Positions 1-14,300 of a DNA stretch of 64,000 bases are shown here, in pieces. Each line of letters begins with the position of its first letter. Within the stretch, counting starts at the first letter, position 1. The notes beneath the pieces were generated by a model. That model saw only the letters and a list, made by a program, of their open reading frames with translations, made no database searches and was not told the origin of the DNA. Where the stretch lies: NCBI GenBank assembly GCA_030141605.1, contig JAQGDQ010000245.1:1-64000 (forward strand). The letters are read 5' to 3'. Origin of the DNA: Tubiluchus corallicola (lineage: Eukaryota > Priapulida > Priapulimorpha > Priapulimorphida > Tubiluchidae). Made by a program: the position numbers and the translations under genes.

Positions 1-993
1 TACCTCTTTGAGGGAGGATTTATACGTAAGACACTTATTTACCTCTTTGAGGGAGGATTTATACGTAAGATACCTATTTACCCTCTTTGATTCAGGATTT
101 ATACGTGAGTAGGACACCTATTTACCTCTTTGAGGGAGGATTTATACGTAAGTGAGACGCCTATTTCTCTCTTTGAAGGAGGATTTATACGTGAGTAGGA
201 CACCTATTTACCTCTTTGAGGGAGGATTTATACGTAAGTGAGACGCCTATTTCTCTCTTTGAAGGAGGATTTATACGTGAGTAGGACACCTATTTACCTC
301 TTTGAGGGAGGATTTATACGTAAGTGAGACGCCTATTTCTCTCTTTGAAGGAGGATTTATACGTGAGTAGGACACCTATTTACCTCTTTGAGGGAGGATT
401 TATACGTAAGTGAGACGCCTATTTATCTCTTTGAAGGACGATTTATACGTGAGTAGGACACCTATTTACCTCTTTGAGGGCGGATTTATACGTGAGTAAG
501 GCACCTATTTATCTCTTTGAGGGAGGATTTATACGTGAGTAGGACACATTTATCTCTTTGAGGGAGGATTTATGCGTGAGTAAGACACTTATTTACTTCT
601 TTGAGGAAGGATTTATACGTGAGTAAAACACATTTATCTCTTTGAGGAAGGATTTATACGTGAGTAAGACACCTATTTCGTTGGTTCATTTATTATATTA
701 GTGATCGCCAGGAAAGTGCTCGTGAAAGGGTTTACCTCTTTGAGGGAGGATTTATACGTAAGTGAGACACCTATGTACCTCTTTGAGGGTGGATTTATGC
801 GTGAGTAAGGCACCTATTTATCTCTTTGAGGGAGGATTTATATGTGAGTAAGGCACCTATTTACCTCTTTGAGGGCGGATTTATACGTGAGTAAGACACC
901 TATTTACTTCTTTGAGGGCGGATTTATACGTGAGTAAGACACCTATTTACTTCTTTGAGGGAGAATTTATACGTGAGTAAGACATGTATTTAC
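1..993. repeat. 43-bp minisatellite with 86-bp higher-order repeat
   Basis: Tandem array of a roughly 43-bp unit, about 22 copies, running off the left edge. Units carry a CTCTTTGAGGGAGGATTTATACGT core. From about 105 to 449 two unit types alternate (GTGAGTAGGACACC type and GTAAGTGAGACGCC type), giving near-identical 86-bp higher-order units: the GTGAGTAGG landmark falls at 105, 191, 277, 363 and 449. After that, single 43-bp units diverge. A non-repeat interruption of about 50 bp sits at 680-731. The array lies on the 3' side of the minus-strand phosphatase exons and may be inside one of its introns. Confidence 0.95.
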
Positions 994-3900
994 CACTTCA
1001 GTGGCTCACTTTAAAGGATTATTTTTAATAATCAAATAGGTTCTTGTCTCACTAGAAACTTCTTTATGAAACAGCCTTTCTATTGTTTGCAAAGTCCGGA
1101 ACTGTACAAATATAAAAATGGCTTCTTATAAATTATTACTTATCTATGATCATCCTAATTTATTTATTTCTCACTTTAAACTACATCTGCCATGCTTACA
1201 CCATTAATTAGCTTTACAGCTATGACTGAGCTATGTATCGTCAAATGTTCTACGTGTGCTTGCACATTTTTGCATATGTTAGTTAATGATCGCTAAATTT
1301 TTCATTAGTCAGCATGTAAGGCGAAAATACCATTGGAGGTTTTAAAAAATAAAATATATATACTTTTAGAGTTTCTAAACGTTTATGTAACACTGCATCA
1401 CGTAACAGTTCAGGTATCAACGTCTGTCCTTGAGGTGCAATATGTGGAAACTTATCGCAGTTTTGTGCTTTCATTAAGTATAACTTGTGTCAAATTTTTG
1501 TAGAGGCCAAAACATGCATTGGCAGTGTTTTAAAAAGTTTCCGACGTTGTTTCGTATTTTTAGTTTCTAAAGATTTCCCAAAGTGACTGCTTCCTTATTT
1601 TGGGTTAATTTTGTAAAAAATCGTTGTGAAATTGCACTGTATGATAGATCGTAGATGACAACAAGAATTATGAAAAATAAATTCAAGCTATTCAGGTGTA
1701 AACGAGTAAATTGGCTTAGATTTTAAGGTAAGTAACAAAAAAAACTTTGAGAAAACCTTGTTCGTAGACTGGTTTATATATGTGCACACAATATATATAT
1801 TGTTCCACAACAATCAAATAACACCTGGACGACTTGCTACCATCACGTGCTTCACGAACTCTGTTTGGTGTTCTTATTGAACGAGGGGATTAGAAAAATG
1901 AATATGGCTGCTGTACTTTTCAGAAGGACAAACGATGGGCAGCTGTTAATCAAAATAATCACAGTATGATATAAAATGCCCACTCTCCAAGTGACTTGCC
2001 TTTACAGTTACTAATCCTGGGCAGCCACTTGGAGCCACTGCAAAAGCCATCTACTGGGAGAGAAGTGCTCAAGGTTTTATCTGTTTCAGACTGTTGTATG
2101 GGTCTAGCTGTGATATCAAGGTTGATCTCCTCAGATTTGTTTGGATGGAAATAAATGTACAAAAGTCGGATAAACGTATTAGCTTTTGCGTTTGCGTATG
2201 AATTAGCCGAAAACTATTAATAGTCAAATTGCAGAAAATTATTAATAAAATGACACGCATATTTACAAAGACTGTCTAAAGCTGAAATAGCTGCATGTGA
2301 GTATATGAGCTACACTGTATGCCAACTTATTACGTGCAATGTCAACGTCATATTGGTAACGTACAATATTGGTAATACAACGTCATACAAACCAACTTTT
2401 TTAAAGATAACTTTAACAAATAAGTATTTACGACAACTTGAGTTGCCAGTTCAGCATCACATTTTAAAGAATTATTATTCATAATGAACTAGGTACCTGT
2501 CCTGTTCACAACTATTGAATTAGTGGCATTGCTGTTACAAATATTGGTAGTGCACAGAATTATAACTATTATATTAACTCTTGAGCTATACTGTTCCCTG
2601 GTCCTGTAATCAACAACCATGTTTTTATTTCAATTTGAATACTCGAATGGCCTACTCTTGAATGGCTTTTGTCGCATTACGTGAAATTACGTACCTGAAA
2701 ACACTTTGAATAAGTTTAACAGGAACATGTTAAATTTCTCTAGATTATCAAAAATCCTGCATTACAATGCTGCACCTGTAAGGTTTCCAATAATTTACTT
2801 TACTTCCCAGCATGTCACTTCCCACCTAAATTGTTATTTGTTTGACATAAGTGTTACATATAGATTATGTATTTTGTAATTACGTAAAAAATCGGTACTA
2901 ACGTGAACTAGCGTATAACCTAATGTGAATTAATCCTGTAAACCAATTTGTTATAGCCCTATTTCTTTATAATTTTTGATGTATTTTCTAGCTGAGTACA
3001 AGCTGAACAAGCTGAGTACAATGGCCTTACTATGTTTTTAAGTATTTTGGTTTTAAGGCACGGACTCGATCAGAACGTTAATTAATCGTTCATTCGTTTC
3101 TTACTATTAGTATTTTCTACGCATGATTTCTACAAAAAATTCTTATATACAGATGTTGGAACACACAACAAAAACACTTAAAAATAGCAATTTTTGCTAT
3201 TTCTCCATCTACTGATGAGTACCAGACGCTGAATTTCAGCTTGCAGTCTGTCAAACTAAAATAAAATCGTTACAAATTGACATCTCTGTTGGCTTCCAAT
3301 AGGTTTTAATGCTGGGCAACTTAACTGGCATTTGGCACCAAACAATGCAAATGCTTTTTAAATAGATTTGAATAAACTTTATTCAGCCAGGTTGTCCATA
3401 CCGTACACAACTCCAGACACAAGGAGTCATCAAGTGGAACCTGACCAGGATTCGGATCCCGGCGCTTCTCTAGTGGCAACAAGTGGGAGTAGTGTGCTTC
3501 TAATTTATTACGCTCTGGCTGCCTGACAAATACAAAACTTGTGAACAAATTATACCTTCAACAAGTTTGGTTTAAAGACTAGTAATAGATAAAATACGCC
3601 TTGTGCATTGTGCGAGTTTTATCATTAAACATGTGGTGACCGCCTATTACTCGTGCGACTGTTGCTAGCATGTTTTGTACGGACATTTTTCTCAATAACG
3701 TGTCTTTTTTTCAAAAATAAAATTCGAAAAAGCCTTTGCAGCTTCATTTAACGAACCTCGTATTTATGAGTTTGTTGTAATTGATTAATTAAATGGCTGT
3801 TTAGTCAAAGCGCCAATCAAGCATGTACGCTTGCATTGCTTTAGGCTTCGCCTCTATTACACGCTTGAACAAGCGAATAACCTATTAGCACAAACTGCTC

Positions 3901-4452
3901 AAGGCATATTATAAGATTATAAATAATCCTTCATGCCAGTGCTAAGGAGCATTTGTTCATTCTCCTACTGCAGTACTATGCTGAAGCTGAAATACCAGTG
4001 CTAGTGTTGCCAGCCTGTGGTGAGACATTTTTGCAGTGGATGGTGACAGTGATCACGAGAAAAAATATTAATTTCTTCCATTTCACACATACATAACTTT
4101 CTCATTAGATTTTCCTGAAAACTTGAACTCGAAATTTTCGCTGATTTTTTGACAAGAGCTATGTGGAGTGCGTCTTATGCATCAGTATATTTTTCTGGTT
4201 CTGTAATCTATCTTTTTTTTGCTTCAGCTGCAAGAACGCCTATCCTTGTTCTAGGTGATTTGCAAGTATTTCGAAAATACAAATAACCTTTCAGAGACTC
4301 GGAGCTTCATGAGCACCTATCAATAAATTTGTATAAGCATCATACATTTTGTTGAGCAGCATTAATTCTTTATCTTATCCGTTACGGGGACGCTCACCTC
4401 AATTAACTCACTCACTTTAAGGGTAGTCCTGTGTGTCACGAACTTAACCTAC
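994..4452. other. No gene recognised; AT-rich, probable intron or flank of the phosphatase gene
   Basis: I looked here on the minus strand for the next alkaline phosphatase exon, which must begin in phase 1 and should encode the GKSVGVVTTTR-like segment of the family, and did not find it. The only open stretch of note is 3321-3548 (minus), read as repeat-derived. Either the intron runs past the left edge of the window or a very diverged exon was missed. Confidence 0.5.
3395..3560 (-). repeat. Possible dispersed-repeat fragment
   Basis: A locally less AT-rich block inside AT-rich sequence with a GGATTCGGATCCC stretch resembling a Pol III B box on the plus strand. It keeps a minus-strand frame open for 75 codons, but there is no signal peptide, usable splice pair or family motif. 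I read it as repeat-derived; the family is unknown. Confidence 0.25.
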
Positions 4453-7400
4453 CTGCTTCCTGCGCATACTGAAGTATGGAGGTCAAGTAAGATTCTGGGT
4501 TACATGTCTCATCTGCATTTACATCCATGCAAATGCTGTCCTTTTTCGTTTTGCTTCCACACAGATAAGCAGTAGCAGCTGCAGCAGACTCTCCCACCTG
4601 GTTGTTAACATTATATGTCTGGAAATACAGTTAATGCATATTAATTGATGCATGGGTTCGCTCACTTTTTCTGTCCATGTTTGGGCAACGTAGAGGTCCA
4701 AAGTTCACGAAGATTATTTGTTATTTTTGTAATCTTGCTAAAGTCTGGATCATATTTATTTGCAGTGGATATATTACTGGAGGCAAAGGAAGCTAAAGAA
4801 TTCTCGTCTCTGTTTCATTTGCGGTCTAGATTTCAGCAAGAGCTAGGCTACTGCAACGTCCTGACCGCGTTTTCACGCTAGTTGGTACAAATCGATTTAG
4901 TTTTGTCTAGAATGCATAGTAAGAAACTAATAAACAAATACAATTGCTAAACATAGATAAAAGATTGAACTACTTTGTTACTCAAATGACAAAATTGCTC
5001 GTAACATGTAACGTATTTACGAAAATCATTTGGACGAAAATTTCTAAATATTTGTATAAGCTATAACATTCAGCTGTCGGGGTAAACTGACACTGGAAGA
5101 TGCCAGTCGTAACTGTCATTTAAATATGCATCAGTCGCATAACAAGATATTATATAACAAAGTAACTTAAAGGGGAAAGAAAAGGCAATTTTAGGCAGTT
5201 TTAAACTTAACGTATGTCCCAAAAATCTGTCCAGATAGTGGTACTATTTTGCATTACTCTTACTTGTTTGGAAAACTTATATAATTGTAAAACAAAATTC
5301 TTAGTAGTTTAAAATGCTCGTCCTAACTGGTAAAACGTCACTGAGTCTCCTTCCCAGTGTGCACCACAGGCTCACCGAAAATCATATTATGAATCTTATT
5401 GACAGGATAAAGCGCTCTACGAATGCTCTGATTAATTTTTCAAACTTTACTCAATGTTATCTAAATTTATTTCAAGCTACCTACCATCAAAACGGCTGCG
5501 CTTAAGGGTCATCGCGGGAGTTGAAATTTTCAAGTTTTATACAGGGTTGCTGTTAATGCAAGCTCCGTACGCAATAAGGCAGTACGTATGTGATACAAAA
5601 TTCCAAGGCAAATTTTTAAGCATTATATAAGTAAAGTTTTTTTGTACTTTCAATGTGATTTTTTGGTACAGGCACTACTTGATTGTGGTAATAATTGTTG
5701 AATGTAAGTGATGACTAACTAATCTCTGCAACTATATTATAACTGAAGATCTACGCAAGTTAAATGCAGTTTAAGCAAAAGGCGAAGCAGAATCTTAAAA
5801 ACCTTCACTTAGTCTTATCAGCAAAAATAATAGAGCAAATTAGTGTCAATTTAAAGAGTGTTAAAAAGACAACTCATGGATGCGCATGTAGTAGTAGTAG
5901 TAGTAGTAGTATAAGTTGGCGTGTCTTTGAGGTTTTCCACGATGATCGAGTCACCAAAGTACCAAATCTTCAGTCGCAAACTTGTGAATTTATTGTGATA
6001 TAGTTTTGGGTCGATTTCTACGGTCCATTACGTTTAGATAGCACCGAATAATTGTAAGGTAATTTTTGTGTGAGCAAGTTGCTAAGTTGTTGTGATTATA
6101 TGATGCGCATAATGAAGAAGAACGGAAGAATACTAATTAACGAATTTAATGCTAGACAACCTCATTACCCTGATAGCCTACATGTGTACTTTTGGACCAA
6201 AGAGTTGACTTAACCTGAGAATTTGGATAAGAGACGACTAAGATCAGATGGCTTAAGTGAAAACCTATTACCAAATGCTGAAAAATGCTGGATTGCGATG
6301 GTACACGCTGAGGTACACCCCAATACTATCAGGATAAAAGTTTTGTAGCTTATCTTTAGATCGACCTATATTATATTGAGGGTGTGAAGGTGCGTGTTCG
6401 TTCTGCATTTTTTTGGCAAAGTAGTTATTGCATTATGTCTATTACGCTAAAAAGTCAATTTAATTTATTACATTTCTTTTTGACATGGTGCTAAGAAGGA
6501 GGAACTCTTGGGTTTTAGTTACTAGCTTTTCTAAGTGCAAACTGCTGTCGCACAGGTTTTGTTTTGAAAAACTATAAATACATTCTTTTTTGCATAATGC
6601 TAATCTGAGCTGGCCTTTGGTTCCTGCGTTCTGATGTTGGATTTTGTGCACCAATCTAGGTTCAAATACTTTATAAAGCATAATGGTTGCTTGGTCCTAT
6701 AATGTAGAATTTTGCTCAGCCTTCCAGTTCCAGAGACAAACGTTCGCAAATTGTAATTATGTTCAAAGCTATGGGGCATTTCAACTGTAATTTCGGTTAG
6801 CGTATTTGACAGTCAGAAGATCACGGTTCAACTCCTGTGGTGGGAAGTCAAAGTCGAACGACACGTTCCATCAGTTAGTGGTGACTCTACGCTCCATTAA
6901 TACACGTGAACAGTACATATAAAATATAGTCAAGTCACTTACTGCCTAATCATGATACTTTATGTATTCATTTATATTAAGCAAAATGTGTAGCCCAAGA
7001 AGATTATTAAAATTTAATTTACCTTTATTAAACCGACGTCTGGCCATTTATCAAAGGATAACTGCCACTCTTCTCCGGACTGTCCACGTTGCTGGCCAGC
7101 CAGAATTCTGCCAGCAGTAATGCTAGCCATTCCCATGCCATCTCCCATAAATAGGATTATATTCTTAGCTTTATTCACGTTTTTCTCGAAATGAACAATG
7201 TCCTTCAATGCCTGCCTGGCGCTTTTAAACCAAAATGCGCGATCTGTAAAGAAAAGTTAAGCCAATTTACTTGTGCAGTAAATTGCATATCTAGTATTCG
7301 GGGTTGATTTCGTTTATTAGTGTCTAATATACCAGTGTTGTTTACAAGTGAAGAAGGATAAAAATCATTTTGCCGCTGGTCTTATAATTTTGTTCTCTTA

Positions 7401-7821
7401 GTGAATGCTCCAATGGGCAAAATATTGCGCAGGAAATTTTTGCAGAATATTTTACTGGAATCTCGAGCGGATTGTATTTTTGCCACATTTCCGTATCCGA
7501 TTGTGATTTGTGTGCTCCATTGTGCCACGTTTATTATGGCAGATATGGCCTAGTCCGTTTTTTTTATTAAATATACTCACTTGAGTCACTAAAACCTTTT
7601 CTTTTTAAGAACGTGTATACTTATGAAGAACTTCAAAATGCAAATAGGGTTTTCTGGACTTAAACTAAAAAATGATTTTGTGTTTAAATAATCTATATTA
7701 TACAAGAATCATATAATCTGAAAGCTTTACCTTCTTCTGTGTTCAAAGGCGCAGCAGTGGTTGAGCTGACAAAACTAGACACGACATGTCCGATAACGAT
7801 AATCCAATAATGAACTCTCAT
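4453..7821 (-). CDS. Alkaline phosphatase, N-terminal three exons (partial gene)
   Basis: Coding exons, in order: 7731-7821, 7023-7243, 4453-4618. Phases agree (1, 0, then 1 at the open end) and donors are GTAAAG, GTAAAT and GTAGGT. Exon 1 starts at the ATG at 7821, chosen over an in-frame ATG at 7902 because it begins a signal peptide (MRVHYWIIVIGHVV...). Exon 2 carries the alkaline phosphatase motif NIILFMGDGMG, whose Asp (residue 65) is a metal ligand in the family. Exon 3 has QVGESAAAATAYLCG, matching the nucleophile region; Ser115 is kept but the preceding Asp is Glu. The encoded part is 159 residues plus one base; the family is about 500, so most of the enzyme is missing. The usual product is secreted and GPI-anchored and hydrolyses phosphomonoesters. 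No fourth exon was found to the left. Confidence 0.9.
4619..7022 (-). other. Alkaline phosphatase intron 2
   Basis: A 2.4-kb intron between exons 2 and 3 of the phosphatase. It contains a short (AGT)n run near 5888-5911 and a B-box-like CACGGTTCAACTCC at about 6823-6836 that may mark a decayed tRNA-derived repeat. Short open frames here lack family motifs. Confidence 0.7.
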
Positions 7822-10133
7822 TTCGACGATTTCATAAAGGAACTTTGTTGGTAGCAATTTAACAATAAATTGCGTTATTGCACTTGTATTGTAGTCTGTC
7901 ACCTATAAATGCCACGATATTAAGTGCATTACCTTTTCAGCGAAGACATCAAATAAATAGGACTTATATTACCGTAAATGAATAACTTTAATTAAGAGCA
8001 TATTCAAAATCATTATACTGTGTGAGCATCTCTGTTGCTGTATCTGGTGCTGTCCAAAAAATCTGATCTCGTGTCCAAATATTGCACTGATCCACTCTTG
8101 TTCGCACAATCTCAGCACGTGACACCCTAAAGCTCTATTTGCAATCTCTGGCGTCAACATGTACAATTTGAAATAAACAACAAACACAAGTTGCATTTCA
8201 TTCCCAGCTTACGTTACGATTCGCATCTGATCTGAGCTCACATTTTGCCTCATCATCGACAGCAGAAGTGAAACAGATTCGTGCAATCGTGTAAATGGTT
8301 AATTTCGCTAATTCGAAAACCATAAACCACAAAACCACGCCAAGTTGAAAGCAACTTGCACAATTGTTTAAATTTCAATGAAATATGTAGCACATCGTTT
8401 TTATTTTTCAAAAATTTTAGATGTGAAACTGTCATTACCCCAATTGAGTAGTTGCACGTTTTTCTCAGTGGTAGGCCTAAACCCAGACCGCAGTGAACAC
8501 TACACTCAAAACCACTTTTAAATGAGTTTCTTAAACCAAGCCAAGGTTAAGTAAATTTAGAAACTTGTTGTAGTTATTTAAATAGGTATATATAACCGGC
8601 AACAAAGAACAATTCTAATATTTTTAATAGCAACAATAATTTTGCGGTGCAGGCAACGCAGCCTAAGCGCTCGTGAAAATGCACATCGTGGAGGAGTCAC
8701 TTGTTAATAAACGTTTCTTTAACCGCAATAACCAATGCTTTTGCACCTGTTTTAAAACTTGCTACAGAAAAAAGTAATATATTTTTGTGTTTAACATTGT
8801 CTCATTGATTTAAACAGTAACGCAAACCAATCTTTAACACACGCGGTTATTTTCCTGTTGAATACAACGTATAACAACAATTGTGTTACATGTATCATGC
8901 TGCTAGTCACCCAACATAATGGTCCTTTCACACATGATGCGGTAGCCACAATTAGTAGTAGTTGTATGGTGGCTGCATGATCCTTCTAAGCATTAGTCAA
9001 CATGTATTCGAATAACAAATAGTTGTGTCAGTTCCTGAACTTTCTGTGCCTCGCCTAAATAGTTTTGAAATCGGATCATCCGCGTTAAGTGCAAATGGCG
9101 GGGATAAGGCCAGTCTAACGGCAGTAGTGATTAATGATTGCAAAAAACTGTACATGTTCTTTCTTGTTTTCTTTTTTCTATTGACACTTATTTAGAATGC
9201 TTTTACTTTTCCAGCTTGTGCTGAACAGTGTGTTTTTCAGCCTACTTGTGAATGCTTAATTGACGCTAATCTAGTTAAAAATCTTATCGATTGTTAAAAT
9301 GTGTGTTTTAATGCTTTGATTCACTTGTACCTGCACTGCTTAGAGACTTGTATCAGTTGTAACTGTTTTGTCAATCTACTTTAACCAAATAAAGATTATA
9401 TATCACCTGGCCTCAAAAAATCAGTTTGCGATAAATTCTGGTGATACATTTATTTTAAATTCTGGTGATACCTTTTTCTTCTAAGTGTTGATGATAATAC
9501 TCTTGTGCTCGGTCGTAATTAATTGCTTGAAAGTTATAAAAATGCTATTTTTTCTGAGACTTGTAAGTCACTTCTGACTGATCTTTTATACATAAGATAT
9601 AATAACTGCAAGGAGTCACTTGCTTAGATTGCTTTGTTTTTTTGTCAGTAGATGTCAGCACGTTATTCATACTGTCTATTACTCATGACAGTTTTTTGCA
9701 GTAGTGTTGCCATTTTATTTGTTGAACTAAGAGGGGAAAAGCTAGAGCACCTCTGATTAATTATTTAATTATTTGCATGCTACTTTAGCCTACCTTATGT
9801 GGAAATTAGAAAACACATTTGGAAAAATTACATTACATATATTATATTCAGTTTTATTATATCCCAGTTTAACTTCTGTTGGCATGAATTCACCTTTAAT
9901 CTTTAACAACTCACTCACCGCCAGGGATTCATTAAAAGCTGTGCTCAAATTTGGTACAGCAAGCAAGTTGATTGCCCAACCAATTACAGTTCTTAACCTA
10001 GTCGTAACAAACCTTTGAATTTGAACCAGCCACTCAATGTCATGGATTCATTTATTAAAATCTGCCCAAGTGAGATTGCCCAGTTACAGTTTTTGAGTTG
10101 TAACGCACATGTCTTAATTAATATTTATAATAT
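7822..10133. other. No gene recognised; upstream flank of the phosphatase gene
   Basis: AT-rich sequence with no convincing exon on either strand. The right part has an AATAAA at about 9389-9394 on the plus strand, which could be a 3' end of an unrecognised transcript or repeat, and a two-copy 30-bp tandem (TTCTGGTGATAC) at 9435-9475. The phosphatase promoter should lie just right of 7821, but I see no clear TATA or initiator arrangement. Confidence 0.45.
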
Positions 10134-10400
<267 letters not shown>

Positions 10401-10418
10401 AAGCATATTCTATTCTCG

Positions 10419-10562
10419 GCCATATAGTCTAGCGGTTATGGCGTTTAGCTGTAAGTATTAAGCTCAATGGTTCAAATCTAGGCTGTTTCCAAATTTTTCA
10501 CATTTTCTATTTGCAAGTTTGGTTTCAAAATTCAATTATTTGTGGGTTTGTGCCTGTCTATT
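10419..10562 (+). mobile_element. tRNA-derived SINE-like copy
   Basis: The tRNA-like head has an A box (TAGTCTAGCGGTTATGGC) and a B box (TGGTTCAAATCTAGG), followed by the family tail TTTTTCACATTTTCT and AAGTTTGGTTTCAAAATTCA. It sits head-to-head with the minus copy at 10260-10400. It does not fold as a proper tRNA: acceptor pairing is poor and the downstream tail is shared with other copies. Confidence 0.7.
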
Positions 10563-11751
10563 TAAAACATACAATGGAAAAGTAACATTAATGTATTTAA
10601 GTAATTAGATACCCGTACATTTAGTGTGCAAAACGCCGTCTTACGGGAATGTTACCAAAGTTGAAAAGATTCTCGATTTTAATCAAAATGTGTATAATGC
10701 CGTAATTTGGTTTAACTGCTAACTTGATATAAGTTACTTTATACAGAGTGTCAGGTGAAACGGTCAGAAGCAATTTTCATAGTGGTCACCCATCTATTTA
10801 CTAACCAGATGCAGTGTATAATTCGACTGCAATTAGTCCCAATTCCAGAAATTTAAATGCAGTGTGTACATGATTCCAGAAATTTACTTTAACTAATCTG
10901 ACGGTAGTAATTAGACGAGATTTTTTACACCATTCGGCACATCGTATTCAGCGGCAGGCCCATCTTATTATGGTAATGACTGCGGCAGGACCACAACCTA
11001 TCACATTACCACGTTAATCTTCTAAAATGAAATAAATAATGAGCCAACAGAGGTAGTCATGCCAGGGATGCGTGTACATCCTACGGGTGCAGTTCGGCAA
11101 AAGCAAATTTTCCTAGCGCCGAGCGGTCATACATCCATTTACTTGTCAGTCCATACGTTGCTTAACGTTATCACCAAGGTTACACCACAACTACTTAATT
11201 ATACGTTTTTTATTTTCCAAATGGCATATTTCAAGTTGCAGTTTTGTGTAGGTACAAAACGCAACATTTCTAAATATTCAACGTGCACACAACAACCACC
11301 ATTTGCGTCGTTAATCAGCTACATCTAACTCTCGCCATAAGCTTGCTCATCGGAAACAAATCAAACTACAGCCTAATTATTTGAAAGTTAATGGTTGAGA
11401 ACTAAATTAAACTGACAAGGAATTACGAATAGCCTCTTAACTGCAAGCATAAATCGACCCGATTATCATAATTTTTATTTCAATGGCGTTATTATTTTCT
11501 ACTCATGTCTAAAAAAATAACACAATGCTTTATACGCGTAGTAGGCTTAATAATCAGTAAGTGCATGTAATTTTCTTGAAAATTCAGGGCAATTGGTCAA
11601 TTCTAGTTTTATCATTTGTTTTAAGAGTTCAGATAAAGATAAAAATGAACTGCTTCACAATTTTCAGATTCGTTTTTCTCGTAGTGATCCCCTTCACGTA
11701 ATTTCTATATATACATACATATATATATATATGTATATATACATATATATA
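10563..11751. other. No gene recognised
   Basis: AT-rich sequence with only short open frames lacking splice signals or family motifs. It ends in a mixed AT/ACAT run at 11700-11751 that borders the inverted repeat. Confidence 0.45.
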
Positions 11752-11836
11752 TTAACACTTTCCTATCAATTAAACGTCGTTCAGAATGTTTAAAAACACA
11801 AACTGCGTTGGTGTATCTACTAGTTCATTGAGGTTC

Positions 11837-11890
<54 letters not shown>

Positions 11891-11954
11891 TACACCAACG
11901 CAGTTTGTGTTTTTAAACATTCTGAACGACGTTTAATTGATAGGAAAGTGTTAA
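11752..11954. repeat. Perfect 68-bp inverted repeat around an (AT)n core
   Basis: Left arm 11752-11819 and right arm 11887-11954 are exact reverse complements over 68 bp (left starts TTAACACTTTCC, right ends GGAAAGTGTTAA). The 67-bp spacer is a short unique stretch and then an uninterrupted (AT)n run. A second AT-rich repeat lies directly left of the left arm. The arms do not look like protein-coding sequence or known transposon ends. Confidence 0.95.

Positions 11955-14300
<2,346 letters not shown>

Noticed and set aside
1-993. Regular repeats that might be read as a CRISPR array
   Set aside because: The units are contiguous tandem copies without unique spacers, and the context is eukaryotic.
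3321-3548. 75-codon minus-strand frame
   Set aside because: Its position is where a later phosphatase exon might be, but it has no phosphatase motif and looks like a repeat fragment.
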